From: Pseudoscleropodium purum
Taxonomy: Eukaryota; Streptophyta; Bryopsida; Hypnales; Brachytheciaceae
Assembly (NCBI GenBank): GCA_963969395.1
Contig: OZ017804.1
Span: 10,168,001-10,232,000, forward strand
DNA: 64,000 nt
Direction of reading: 5' to 3'
How positions within the stretch are numbered: the first letter of the stretch is position 1; each line of letters begins with the position of its first letter. Position numbers and translations under genes: made by a program. The notes under the pieces are model-generated. The model ran no database searches. It was not told the origin of the DNA and was given only the letters and a program-made list of their open reading frames with translations. Of the stretch, positions 43,962 to 56,153 are shown piece after piece.

Positions 43962-45719
43962 AGACAATAGACTTCTGTTTCATGACATTACCTTGCCTTG
44001 GCTCTCTGAGGGTCTCATCACTACCCTGATTTCGTTCACTGTAGTAAGATTCAACGTGATTAATTTTCGTAGTCTTTTCTCTGAATGGGGTGATCCAGAC
44101 TACAACCTCAAAAGATCCTGTACAGAGAAGTTGACATGCCCCTGAAAGTCGGCAATGAGCGATAGTTTAAGGTGGTTGTTGTATAGTAACTTGCGTTTGC
44201 AACTCGCATCACAGCCTGCAATCTCCAAGCAATATGTTATTTTTTGGGTAATCCTAAAATAGCATATTATAGTGACTCATGCTTTGTGAGACGTGCATTT
44301 GGAATGTAAACTTGGCTCTTGGTAAAATTCTGTGCATTTTGATGTAGATCTATGTTTGAATGTATAAATATGCTAGAAAAATGAATTTTGTCTATTCTTC
44401 AAACGCTTAATTGGCCAAATTCGGGTTGTGAAATCCAAATATTTCTGTTTGGGCGTAGTTGGACAACTATTTGACATTGAATGGCAGACTTCAACCCTAC
44501 AGCTGTGAGTTTTAATAGATCACATTTAATTCAGTTAAAGTCGAAAAATTACAAATCAAATTGTGATGAAAGCGTCTTGCTTCTTTCTGTAATCTCCATA
44601 GAGGTACAAAGTCAACCCTGAAAACATGAGTTTGTGATATAACACATCTTACACTATAACAATATAGTGTAATAGAACAAAAAAATATCATTCTATTCTT
44701 CTATATGAGAGCCTTTGGATAGACAAAAAGAATTAAGATTAACAAAAGTGGGATAGGATTAAGACAAAATACTAGGGCTCTAAAAATTCAACACCACTAA
44801 TGGGAACAAGTTTTGTAAGACCACAATCAATAAGCATGTATCAAAAAACAAAACAAAAGACCTTGTGTCCATAGATAATGGAGATGTTTATGATTCAACA
44901 AAGTAGTCCAATTGAGCCCACAATGAAACTTCAGGCCAACGAAAACTGTCTTGATTTCATCCTTTGGGCCTGAAGGTTTAGTGCCAAAACTATACCACAT
45001 ACAACACATAGGATGAGGTGTAATTTCAACCTCACCCTAATATAAAGCCCTTGGGAAAGATTTCGAAGAATCAAGCAACCCCCATTCGTTCAAACTTGAA
45101 GAGTTCAATCCGGCCCAAGTACAAACCGAACCTTGCGAGGAAGGGCATCCAAAAATTCAAAGGCGTCAAATTTATTGCCAAATTTTTGCAACCTCGTGGT
45201 AAAATTTCATGCAAGTGAGATCAAGTCAAATCCTGGAAACAAGAACCAGTAGGACCATATCAGTGCTATCAACTTTCACCGGAGAAAGAAAGAAGGAACG
45301 TGGGGCTTCCAGATTTTCAAGAGGGGTTGCAAACCTGAAACCAAGTTCAGCCAATTTGCTTAGAAAACAGGTAAAAGCACACTATGAAACACAATTTGAT
45401 TCGTATTTTTCACTCTTCATGAACTAGTTATGAATTTTTGAAGTTAGAATCGAAAGTGCTCTAACAAGCGTCCCCAGCCCCACCCTCAAATGTTTTTTTT
45501 CTGAGAATACTGCAAACTCCAATATGTATTCCAGGACGTTCACCCACCTTAGAAGCTAATACACTCGGAAGGAGATATTGAGAACATAGCCCGACAATTC
45601 ACATATCAAAATCGCCACAAACTTAAATTAAGCGTCAAGTAGGAGATCCACCATCATCCTGTAGGAATTTTAGTCTGTCACTAGAAAACTAGACCAACAC
45701 CGTTGTAATCACGGAACAC
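43962..45719. other. Convergent 3' intergenic space between MCM3 and TIM9
   Basis: It presumably holds both 3' UTRs. 45060-45480 is somewhat GC-richer and includes a TAAGGTAG-family core ('aactagttatgaatttttgaagttag' at about 45420). No further gene is recognised. Confidence 0.5.
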
Positions 45720-47502
45720 CTAGTCAGGTGTAGGGGCACCCTGGTTTAATTCTGCAAAGCGCATGCTAACCCGCATAGAATGCTTCAGATACTTTTCAGC
45801 ACACCGTTTGACACAGGTCTCCTCTTGCTTGTCCAAAGTCTTCCTCCGAAAACTCTCCACACAATGACAGAAACATCTCTCTACCAAGGAATTGTACATC
45901 TTCAAGCTGCAACCCACAAGAAAGACCAGGTCAAAAATGCTGCTGCCAGAACAGGTTCGAGTATAACCCATAAAGATCCGAGATTTCAAGGCTTTAAAAT
46001 TACCAATTTGATTGATCATATTATGAAAAGTATAATTCAAGGATCAATTTTAAGTTCCAGATCAATAGGGCCTGCAATAAATCCTTAAAGAAGATTAAAA
46101 AAAGGCAGGACAATATATCAATGGACAAAAAAATTTATGCTACACATAAAGAGAAATATGTTTTTGATTTTCTTATTATAATTGACAATTAGCTTCTACA
46201 GTGGACTTTCTATTAGTATTTCAGGCATGAAGGGGTTAAGCCGACAGAGGCAGTTCCATTCATCATGAAAAAACCTAACGCAACACCTTTCTATTCTGAG
46301 AAAGGCAAGATTGCAAGCGCTACAATGGATAATTAATATACAAACTTGATACTCTGTTTCCTGCGTACAAGATCAGTCTCCCCAAAATCCTCTTCCCACT
46401 TAAACCCAACTTGTGAGAGCAATCCGATCACAGAAAAACTCCGACGATTTCGCAACATCCACATTTAGAGTTTCAATAAACCCAGAATGTAAATTCCAAC
46501 GCACGGGCCACACATTCAAAAACTCAACTCCCAGCCACTTACGCTTGCGATCTAATCACCCCAGAGAAAAAAGAAACCACACTACAAAAGTAGAAGCCTT
46601 CAGTATGAAACCCTGCCAGCTGATAACCAACTTGTCCCCAACATAAACATCACAATAACACCCGCCACCAATTCAACCATTCCACTATATCTCAACATCC
46701 CGATTTAGGGTTCACTAAAGCCTAAATCATGATTCCACAGAACGCGCAACACTCCTATGACCAACTCCCAGTCACCCACGCTTCAGATCTACTCACCCCA
46801 GTCGAATAAAAAATAAACAATCACACTACAAACATCAAAGCCAACATTACGAAACCCCTAAAGGAAAAAAAACTAAAAAATTAATCCCCAAAGTAAACTT
46901 CACAACGCCAACCTCCACTAATTCAATGTCGATTCGAGAGCTTGAAGCCCATACCAATGAAACCCTAAAAGCTGAAAACCAAACCTAATCCCCACGTAAA
47001 CCCCACACCTAAACCGCCATTACTTCAGGAACCAACTCCATCACAAAATCAAGACTAAGCAGTAACGAAAGAACGAAAAAAGTTACAGCTTAGACTTGTC
47101 GTGAACTTTGAAGCCCACACCATTGAAACCCTAAAACTGAAAACCAAGCCTAATCCTAATGTAAACTCCACACCTAAGCCACCACTAATTCAATCACTAA
47201 GTCCATCACAAAACTGAGACTAACAAGAAAGAAAGAAGAAAAGAAGACCTGTCGCGAACTGGAAGCCCACATCGTGAAACCCTAAAGCTCAAAAAAACAA
47301 TGAGGCCCACAAAAATAAAATACAGACGACGTTCTCCGCCACAACTCCAATTCAATTCAATCACTAATGAAATAAAAAAAGGAAGAAGAAGGAGCGGCCA
47401 TTGCACAGAGACAGACCTGTCTCGCACTTGCAGATGGTCGATCATGGTGGACATGCGGTGCTTGTCCTCCTCCGGCAACGCCTCGAAATCGGCCGCCTCC
47501 AT
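45720..47502 (-). CDS. TIM9: Mitochondrial inner-membrane translocase chaperone TIM9
   Basis: Two exons on the minus strand: 47502-47417 (28 codons plus two bases) and 45906-45720, separated by a 1510-base GT-AG intron. The product is 90 aa. The twin CX3C signature is present as CFCHC (40-44) and CVKRC (60-64). The blocks LPEEDKHRMSTMIDHLQVRD, MYNSLVERCF, DKQEETCVKRCAEKYLKH and MRFAELNQGAP are those of plant TIM9. TIM9 forms the hexameric TIM9-TIM10 chaperone in the intermembrane space that carries hydrophobic carrier and beta-barrel precursors. It is imported by MIA40-driven disulfide formation, so no cleavable presequence is expected. Start ATG 47502 is the only one before the conserved region. 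An extra cysteine (C42) lies inside the first CX3C pair. Confidence 0.95.
46430..47330. repeat. Repeated segments within the TIM9 intron
   Basis: 'gaagcccacaccattgaaaccctaaa' followed by 'aaccaagcctaat' and 'taaactccacacctaa' recurs at about 46947, 47110 and 47262 (period about 150-165). A related segment with 'atctaatcaccccag' and 'accacactacaaaa' occurs at about 46550 and 46790. So the 5' half of the intron grew by local duplication. Confidence 0.7.
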
Positions 47503-47790
47503 GGCTGGCTAGCGACTGACTGCGATCGCTTGGCAAATGCAACTGCCGATCGATGAAGGCGAACGCAAGGCAGCGATCGAGCAAGCGGACAAAGCAAGAG
47601 CGGGGAAGACAGGCCTCATGAAACAAAGAAGCCTCCGAAACTGGAGAATCTCGGGTGATCTGGACCTTTGATTAGATGAAGCCGATCTTACGGTGGAGGG
47701 CGACGGAAGCTCTCGGCATGCTTGGGCAGTAAGGTATGTGCACCTATTAGCGACACTTATTCTTTGTGGTTTCATAATTTTTCGACAGTG

Positions 47791-48204
47791 TAAGGTAGAT
47801 GGCTGTAAAAGCGACCCTTTAAGGGCTGATCTGCCTTTTTCATAAGTTTTCATGAACAGAAATATTTTTAGCTCATTTTTCAGAAAAAGAGAAATGGATG
47901 CCGAACGTAACACAAGTGGTTTCATATTTTTTGAAGCATTTTTGAATTAGTTATGAATTTTCAAAGATTTTTGTAGTAGGTACTTATTTGTGACCATAGG
48001 TCTCCCAAAATCTGTCCCCCTGCAGCTTCTAAAGCGATTTTTGAACCATGGAGGAAATGATTGGCTCTTGGAATAAAGTAAGTAAATTTTTCTTGATTCA
48101 TTCAATAGCAACAATAGTCCATTTATAGATCAGCTCCCATCCATTTTACAACCAGCTATTGGGCAGTTGCAAGGAGAAGGTTGCTTTTACAGTTATCTAC
48201 CTTA
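47791..48204 (+). mobile_element. TAAGGTAG-family MITE, complete (414 bp), upstream of TIM9
   Basis: The left end TAAGGTAGATGGCTGTAAAA and the inverse of the right end (TAAGGTAGATAACTGTAAAA) match at 18 of 20 positions. The interior contains the family core 'gaattagttatgaattttcaaag'. The near end lies about 290 bases upstream of the TIM9 ATG, so the element probably bounds or interrupts that promoter. Confidence 0.75.
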
Positions 48205-48479
48205 GTAGTAATATTTTATAAATTTCTAAAGCTGAGAATTTTGGATGGCATCTTTTGGAGTGACATCTTTGGGGTGGGGTGGATAGTGACATAGAAGTTC
48301 TACAAGGTCAAATACAAGAAATCATTTATATAAAGTTATCCCTCCTAAATGAATACCACACACATTCATACAAAAATTAAAACTCATAGGGAATATGAAA
48401 CCTCTACTATATTAGCATCTAGTAAACTACAAACATTGAGAAGGAGAAAAATTGTAGCAATGGCAAAGTCAAAGGTGCA

Positions 48480-49760
48480 CAAAAAGAATATAGAGGTCTA
48501 AAAAAAGTCTCAAGTTTTAATAACTATAGAAGCAAAACATTAGTAGTGTCATGGTCTCTATATACAACAGGAATGAATATGACGTCACTTGTCCCAATGG
48601 CAGCCTGAGCAATGTTGTCATTTACTTGCGCTGCAAGTGCCACTACATCTTGACTATCTTCAACAACAACAACATCGTGAATACATCGTTCACCAAGAAA
48701 AATATTTGTAAAAGAAAAAAAATTAGAAAAGATGGTATATGTTAGAATGTAGAGGTTGAGAAAAAAAAGTCATACAAAATAGGAGGAGACCATAGAGAAG
48801 TACTTGGAACAACATAATCAAACGATGCCCCCTCTCTAGCCTCGTTTAAGGCTATCACCAACCGTTGATGGCCCAAGTCAACGAGATATGATTTAGGATT
48901 CGTGTGCTCAAAGAAAATTTGTGTCATATCCTCCATGGTGATAGCACGGGGTTGCAACATACACTTCCGCAATGACGAGGCTCTAGTATATTCCAATCTA
49001 CTTTGTTGAACAAATAAAACCCACAAAGCAGAAGGAATGTACTGACTAGACTATAACATGGGCAACAATACACCGACAAGCATACTACCCAATTTTTTTT
49101 TCAACTTATACTTGTAGAAGATGGTAGCCCTCTTAATGAGGTTCTTGTGAATCAAAATGATGCAATTCTTGGCGAAAGGAGTACCATGTTTAACATACTC
49201 TTCAACACCTTCTTCCATTTGCTGAGGGGGCACATTCCGATGAACACAATTTAAATGATCTTCACCTTTATCCTTAATGTAATAATTGCGCATGCTAGTG
49301 AACGTATGCAGATCTGTATTGCAGAGGATTTTAGTCAACAACAACAACAACAACATTGAGATTGAGTAGCTTTGGTGGAACTAGAGGTTTCTTCCTCAAG
49401 GTTTTTAGCAAGGTTTTGAATAGCTAGAGGTAGCTGAGAAGCCTCTTGTGCTTGGGATACGACAAGGTCCTTCAAGATTGGCATTTGAACTTCCAAAACA
49501 CTCACTTCAATAAACGATGCAACAGGAGGTTTTTGAAAATGTTTTTGAATGTTTTTGCAAGCAGGTTTCCTCACTACCTCTTGCTTCTTAGCAGTTTTGG
49601 AAACAAAAGCCAAAACTCCTGCACTTTCTATTCCTTGGGTAGTTGCCATTGGAGAATGTGCCTCTAGATGGGTTGTTGCTTTAATAATTTGCAATAGGGG
49701 CAACTCCATCACTGAGAATGCACACATTATAAAGACACCCCATTAAGAGAGATTTCATAA
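48480..49760 (-). pseudogene. Degenerate protein-coding unit, family not recognised
   Basis: Three minus-strand stretches have coding character. From 49727 to 49335 runs a frame ending in a (TTG/TGT)n stretch. The reading then shifts frame at that microsatellite (about 49338-49360) and continues to a TAG at 49051-49053, after which the same frame stays open to about 48770 (QSRLEYTRASSLRKC, MEDMTQIFFEHTNPKSYLVD). A further open stretch (EDSQDVVALAAQVNDNIAQA) covers about 48680-48530. The frame changes and internal stop indicate a decayed gene or TE-encoded protein. I could not match it to a domain. An intron at either disruption is an alternative. Confidence 0.4.
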
Positions 49761-50252
49761 AGATAAGTGTCAAGATTTCATAGAGAAAAGCATGAAGGAG
49801 GCATTACAAAAATTGAAGAGGTTGATCTTCCTTCAAGTGTGTACTTTGTTGAAGCTACGCTAGAATATAGAAATCAAAACATATACTATATTTTTAGCAT
49901 TTGTCAACATGGAGAGCCAACACGAATCATTTGCCGCTAATCTAACCTAAAATACGGAGCAAGAAGCCCATTGTGAAGCTAACCTGTGGCCAATTGCTAA
50001 AACCTACGTAAATAGCAAAAACCTCCAATTTTCTAGAGTGGGTAAGAAAACCTACAGTAGCATCAAGAAGATCCCATTTCAGACGACCCCATTTCATGAG
50101 ACAAATTTCACAAGGAGCAACAATAACAAGACTTAAAATTCCACAAATTGACAAGACAAAGAGTAGCAACAACAAGACCTAAAGAAGAACACAAATTGAC
50201 TTGAAGACGATGAGGACAGAGCGACAAGAAAAACCCAAAAATCAAACATTAT

Positions 50253-50429
50253 TCACCCTGATACTGAACAACTCCTAGTTGAGGCAATCTCCTCATAGTC
50301 AGTCTCCTTCCGACATTGAGTGGATCCCAGCAAAGGCGTCTTAGAAAAACACAATACACAGAAAGGTGGAGACGGGAGAGGGAGAGGGGGTAGCAGCAGA
50401 AATTGATGAAGAAACCTTAAGAGCACCAT
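50253..50429 (-). other. Short open frame behind a TATA box, possible first exon
   Basis: 58 codons from ATG 50429, beginning MVLLRFLHQFLLLPPLPLPS, a hydrophobic start resembling a signal sequence. It ends TGA beside a good donor (CAGG followed by GTGAAT at about 50257). It lies about 140 bases downstream of a TATA box and upstream of the degenerate unit at 48480-49760, so it may be that unit's first exon. Support is weak. Confidence 0.25.
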
Positions 50430-50595
50430 AGCCCTAAGTCAATCAACGGCCGAGTTTGTTGCTCTAAATTTCAAATCAACAATAGAGGGGGATTTTTTGA
50501 AAACTACATCTATGGCTTCTATTTTTTTGGATGAGGTAGATATGGCAAGGACTTGGCATATCGGGGGGGAGACATCTTTTGAGAGGATAGGATAG

Positions 50596-50603
50596 CCTAT
50601 ATA
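50596..50603 (-). promoter_or_regulatory. TATA box for a minus-strand transcript
   Basis: The minus strand reads TATATATAGG, a canonical plant TATA box. It would set a start near 50565 for the short frame at 50429 and the degenerate unit beyond. Confidence 0.35.
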
Positions 50604-50609
50604 TAACAC

Positions 50610-51634
50610 TACACTCACTTTGAATGAATATCTTTATAGCATGAAATGTCTCAACTTTTGTTGGTTGCTTCAAGTTAGTCTTCACCTCTCATTGGTTGCT
50701 TTAGGTGTCAGAATTGTGTTTCTATTAGGTAGCACTACCTTGAGATAAAAGCACCTAAAACTACAATTTTTTCTACCCTAGAGAGCCACTTGGTGGTCAA
50801 AATGTTATGAAACTCTTACAATATATTGTGAATATTCAAAGTTGAAAACATAGGGTGCCTTATTTGTACTACCAACTAGACTCCCTTTCACCCCATAGAG
50901 CTTAATGTCCAAAATTTGAAAGATGAACAAAGAAATTCTAAGGGCTTTTTTTACCACCAAACCTCTCATGTATGAATCAAAACCAATATTTTATTTCTTT
51001 TTTAATTTTTTGTATAATGAATTTGATGAAATTGGAGTAAATAATATATATTTATAAAGATACAAGCAAAAATATGCAAAAATTCAAGAAAGGGTTATGG
51101 TAGTAACAGGTTACTAGCCACTTTTGAAGCATAAAAAGCTTCAAGTCCCTTGGTTGCTTCAAACAACTCTTCTATTTCCATTGGTTGTTCTTATGGACAT
51201 ATGGACTACTAGCGGTTTTGGGACATCAAATGATTTCAAAATATACAGCATGGATACATAATAGTACCTCAAATGTATTTTATTTATCATTTTATTGATT
51301 ATATAAATTAAGTTAAATGTTGAAAAAATAGAGGGAGGCAATTAATAATGAGTCTATTCAAGATAAAGGAACTACATCTATTTCTAACTTTGTGCACAAT
51401 TGGCCCATCTAGATTCTTATCTAAAATGCAAGTTCTATGAACATAAGAGCCTAAAATTGCTTTTAAATTCATCTATTTCTAGTACTTTGGAGACTTGTAG
51501 ATCATTGAGAATGGTCCATAATATGATTAGTTTAAGATCCTATTGTTATAAATTGTTGTCCTCTCAAATCCATAGCCTTTCATTGACCATTATTGATCAT
51601 TGTTATGAGCCATATTGCTTCCCAATGTCACAAT
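50610..51634. other. AT-rich intergenic
   Basis: No gene or bounded repeat recognised. The plus-strand frame 51400-51759 runs into the CACTA element and is not supported. Confidence 0.5.
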
Positions 51635-53933
51635 CACTACAAGAATACAAGCATTTTATAAGTGCGTCTATGACTGTGTTTTTAGTCACAAATGAAATAT
51701 ATGATTGCTGGCAAAAATTAGGTCTTGTAGTCATTGTTGTTGAGTCCTTTATTAAATGACTATGGTATACTATCAACATCCATCTTTGTATAAAAAAAGT
51801 TCATCCAAAAAATTGTTCAACGTAGCCACTGATCTTGGATGACGTGGCAAGGGGGTTTCTGTAGTCATTTTTTAGTCATACTTTAGCTTCTGATGGTTTA
51901 ATGGTGGGTCCTATTTTGTCAACGTGGCAAAGTGTAATTGGAGGGGTGATTTTGGTAGGGTTTATAGTTGTCTCCAAGTAGTTTTTTAATAACAGTATAG
52001 TCGATTTTGAGTTGAGATAGTCATTCTTTTCTATGTAGTTCTAGTGCAGTAATACTTTAGTTGTGTGTGAGTCATGCTTTAGTTGCTTGTGATTTATTTA
52101 TTTTGGGTTTGTATGAGTCAAATATGAGTTTTGTGTGAGTTGTTCATTAGTTGTGTGGGAGTCATTTTTGACTTCAATGAGTCATACGCAAGTTGCATTA
52201 AGTTGTTTGTGATTCCATGAGTCATACACAAGTTTCATATCAGTTGTCCATGATATCCATGAATCATACGCGAGTTGCGTATGAGTCATTCCGTTGTACT
52301 ACTCCACATAGCTCTATTATCATAAGTAGGCGTTAATTTACTATGGAGTTTGTTTTGTAAATGACAAGTTCGTTACATACAATTGCATGAAAGCTCACTA
52401 CTATGCTAAATGACAACCACCATGTTTACATGAGAGTCCTACCTTAGTGAAAGATGCCCAAATCTTGAAAATGTGGAAGAGAAACCCAAAAAATATATAG
52501 TCAAAATTCCAATTGGCAAAAATCCAAACCCCAAACTCTAAGAGAACCAAATTTCAAAAGAATTGTAGTACCCCAAAAAAATCAACTCATAAATTTTCTT
52601 GAACAATGAAGCTACCAAACCCTAAAAGAACCAAATTTTGAAAGAATTGTGTAACCCAAGAAAAATCAGTCCATTTGCTTGAATAATAAAGCTATACAAA
52701 CCCTAAGAGAACCAAATCTTGAAAAAATTGGAATATCCAAGGAAAATTAGTTCATTTACTTGAACAATGAAGCTACACAAACCCTAAGAGAACCAAACTT
52801 TGAAAGAATTGTGATTTCCAAGAAAAATCAGCCCATTTGATTGAACAATGAAGCTACCAAACCCTAAAAGAACCAAATTTTGAAAGAATTGTGTAACCCA
52901 AGAAAAATCAGCACATTTGCTTGAACAATGAAGCTACACAAATCCTAAGAGAACCAAGTCTTGAAAAAATTGGAATACCCAAGAAAAATTAGTCCATTTG
53001 CTTCAACAATGAAGCTACACAAACCCTAAGAGAAGTAAACTTTGAAAGATTTGTGATACCTAAGAGAAATCAGCCCATTTGCTTGAACAATGAACTATAC
53101 AAACCCTAAAAGAAGTAAACTTTGAAAGATTTGTGATACCTAAGAGAAATCAACCCATTTGCTTGAACAATGAACTTACACAAATTCTAACCTAAAGAGC
53201 CAAGCTTAGAAAGAGTTGTAATATCTAAGATGGAGCAATTGTGAGATGCAACAAGCACATAAACATAGTGGCGACTAAGAAGAAATATAGGGTTTTATTC
53301 ATGCCAAAGATATCGGTGAAATCTGAGTTGTTCGTCATGTAAGGATCAAATTGAACTACACGATGCCACATGGCAACCCTAACTTAGTGTTAGTATGACT
53401 ACTCTATGAATAATCTACGACTATTCTATGACTATATCCATTCCAATTGAGATTAATAAATTTCCATGTTAGAAGTTCAACTACTTCTTAAATGAGAAGT
53501 TGCAAATGTAAGGAGTATTAGAATGGTTTGAATGTATGTAGTGTCAACATTGGTCAAAATGGTAGTTTACAATGGATGTTCCAATCATTCACCTGTAATT
53601 GTTTAGTCATTCATTTAGGTTGACACAGTCAATATACAATCATTCTACCACTAGTATACAACTAAGACAATCAAGCATTGGGCCTCAAAAGTCCACATCA
53701 CGCTTCTCAACGGTTTTCTAAATGAAAAAAAGTAGATGAAAAGATTATTTGGTGATAGTCCCAATATAGTTCATCCTCCTATTTGCAGAATGACTACAAA
53801 CAACTACAAAATGACTATCGTTTTGTACATGTCACATTGCATGTGCAATTAGGGAGCTTTAGTCATACTGCAATCATTTATAACAATTAGTCATTGTTCA
53901 GTTGGTTGTGAAAGGCCCCTTTTTCTTGTAGTG
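51635..53933. mobile_element. Complete non-autonomous CACTA transposon
   Basis: It starts CACTACAAGAA at 51635 and ends TTCTTGTAGTG at 53933, the diagnostic ends of plant CACTA (En/Spm) elements. It is flanked on both sides by AAT (51632-51634 and 53934-53936), the 3-bp target duplication expected of the superfamily. Subterminal regions carry many AGTCAT motifs on the left (about 51680-52290) and ATGACT motifs on the right (about 53390-53820), in the style of transposase-binding subterminal repeats. The 2299-bp interior has no transposase frame, so it would depend on an autonomous relative. Confidence 0.9.
52517..53205 (+). repeat. 81-bp tandem array with teloboxes inside the CACTA element
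   Basis: Nine units are marked by AGAACC at 52543, 52627, 52708, 52789, 52869 and 52950, AGAAGT at 53031 and 53111, and AGAGCC near 53196 (spacing 80-85). Each unit runs 'aaaccctaagagaacc', 'ttttgaaagaattgtg', 'ccaagaaaaatca', 'catttgcttgaacaatga'. Intact AAACCCTAA (the plant telobox) occurs at 52617, 52698, 52779, 52859, 53021 and 53101. Confidence 0.9.
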
Positions 53934-53936
53934 AAT

Positions 53937-54958
53937 GTAGGGATGATGTTTAGTACAAAGAACGATGTCTACAGATGACAACTCATTTTTTTTCTGAGAA
54001 CACATCCAATTGAATGTACTTATCATTGTGAGTTCAAGACATAAGTAAACATTCATCCCTTCAATATAATTGAACTAAACATTGTTGCACATTGAATCAA
54101 TAGCATGTGAATCAATCATCTCTACATTAGTACATCACAACATGAAAAAGTAATTAATGCTAAGCCTAAAATTTTTTAAATGAGATATTCTAAACAACAA
54201 TTGATAGACTTAAGTATATGCAAGTATCTAAAGTTTACATACCTAAAGAGCAAGAAACAAAATAGAACATTGAACAAAATTGGAGAAACTAAATTCAACC
54301 ACAGGTAGCAAATCAAACAACTAACATCTTTTTAAAAGGAATAAAAATGATAAACCAAGTAGAAGCTACATGTGACTAATACAAGAAACAAGTACAAAGC
54401 ATTCAATTGAAGGAATACAAGATTAAAAACAAGAATGTCATAAGAACATCAACAAGGCTCTTTAACAAAATATAAGATTAGCAACAAAATATTAAATTAT
54501 CCTCACAAATTCATTCATCAACTCTTAAGCTGACGTAGGAATAACATAGGAATTGATATAATGTACTCTCAAACTCATGATCCCAAGGAATCAATTTTCC
54601 TTCTAATAAACACTTTCTTTGAGTCTTATTGCATACAGAATAATAAATGCTTATAAACTTGAATGAAAAAATCATAAAAAGTTTAAAACTTCAATGGCAA
54701 ACATTTGAGTAAAGGAATGAATCTTCCTCCATGTGAAAATGTGTCTATTTCCAATTCTTTATCTGATGAAAGATACTTTGAAAAAATTAAAATGATTCAA
54801 GGAAAAGTTGGTGTTCATACTAGTACTAATACTACAAACCTTCTTGAAAGAAAAAAAAACATAGTAAGATAGGAGGCTCAACTCAGACACGGCATGAAAG
54901 CGATCATGACTCCAAGGTACATTTACTTTCTTCAATGTACCAACTATGCACATTTCAA
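53937..54958. other. AT-rich intergenic
   Basis: No gene or bounded repeat recognised. Confidence 0.5.
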
Positions 54959-55190
54959 GAGGTGGTTGCTTTTGTTGACCACAAATGACTACTTTTTTCC
55001 AACTTCAAAAGTTTATAACTAATTCCACAAAGCTCCAAAAAATACAAAACAACTTGGATTAGGTGTTAATTCCACTTGTCTTTCAAGAAAAATTTACTAA
55101 ATTATTTTTAAGATGTTTAGCTTCCCCAAAATTCAGTTCTAGCCCTTAGATGGTCCACTTATGAACCTCTTATCTTACATAAGAAAATGC
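54959..55190 (-). mobile_element. TAAGGTAG-family MITE copy
   Basis: It aligns over its length with 16769-16985: 'tttttccaacttcaaaa.tt', 'aactaattccacaaa', 'tctttcaag.aaaatttact' and 'ccacttatgaacctct'. The terminal motif is decayed to CTTATCTTAC. Confidence 0.6.
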
Positions 55191-55458
55191 AATTTCTAAA
55201 ATTTTAAATGACCATCAATTTTTTAATGTATTTTCAATTCATTTTTCCAACATATTATTAAATAAAATACTTTGTAGACAAAAAGAAGTTTTAATTTATT
55301 TATAAAAAAACAGATTGACAAACCTTTGAAAATGGATTGCAAAAAATTGCATGTGAAATTTAAAGATCTCACTCTTGCAATGACTTTAACTTAGTGAGTC
55401 TATCTCTTTAGAGAACAGTGTTGGAATGTCACCCATTCACTTTTTAAAGTGATTAAGT

Positions 55459-55620
55459 TTTCATTACCCCATATTTTTATTTTCATTGCCCTCCATATTT
55501 GCATTTTCATTACTTCCTATATTTGTATTATCATTATCCCCCTATTTGTATTTTTATTATCCTTGTCTATGTGTTTTTATGACCCCACACATTTGTTTTT
55601 CCATTACTTTTAATAATTGT
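55459..55620 (+). repeat. Tandem array of about 25-bp units
   Basis: Six to seven imperfect units of 'ttttcattaccccatatttgtatt' in succession. Confidence 0.8.
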
Positions 55621-55849
55621 ATTTAATCTAAATATGTTAGATTGCAATTGATATAGATTAACAATCATATCCAGACATATATTCCTATGTTGTATCATAT
55701 CAAAATTTCTTTTAACATGTATGTATTCTATATAACTTTACAATGCATATTTCATACATGTACATGTATTTGCATGTCATATGGTATCAATATTTCATAT
55801 TAGACTCTTGCATTTTGTATCATACTCTATATATCATATTTGTATCAAA

Positions 55850-56153
55850 GTTTTGTTGGTTTTGGTTTTGGAAGGTGGGTGGCAAATTAGGTGTTACTCC
55901 ATCCATCCCAAATGATCTTTTAGTTGCCTTTCATTTCTTGTCCCATCGTGAATCATATTCAACATGGAACTAATATGGAAGGAGAGGAGTTCCTAAAAAG
56001 ATGGAGCAAAAGAAAACAAAACTCCAATCAAGGCCAAGCAAGTACTATTGAAATTAGCTCTAGAAAAAAACTATTTCTAATTTTCATATGATATACAATA
56101 TATAGAAAGTTTTGTTGGTTTGGGTTTTAGAGGGTGGGTGGGCAAATTAGGTG
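55850..56153 (+). repeat. Pair of 45-bp direct repeats
   Basis: 'gttttgttggtttt' with 'gggtgggcaaattaggtgtta' occurs at about 55850-55895 and again at about 56109-56153. The spacer starts CTCCATCCATCCCAAATGAT, like a Stowaway end, but no inverted partner was seen. Confidence 0.65.

Noticed and set aside
52517..53205. CRISPR-like array
   Set aside because: The units are contiguous 81-bp tandem repeats without unique spacers, in a plant transposon.
55895..55915. Stowaway-like end CTCCATCCATCCCAAATGAT
   Set aside because: No inverted partner identified.
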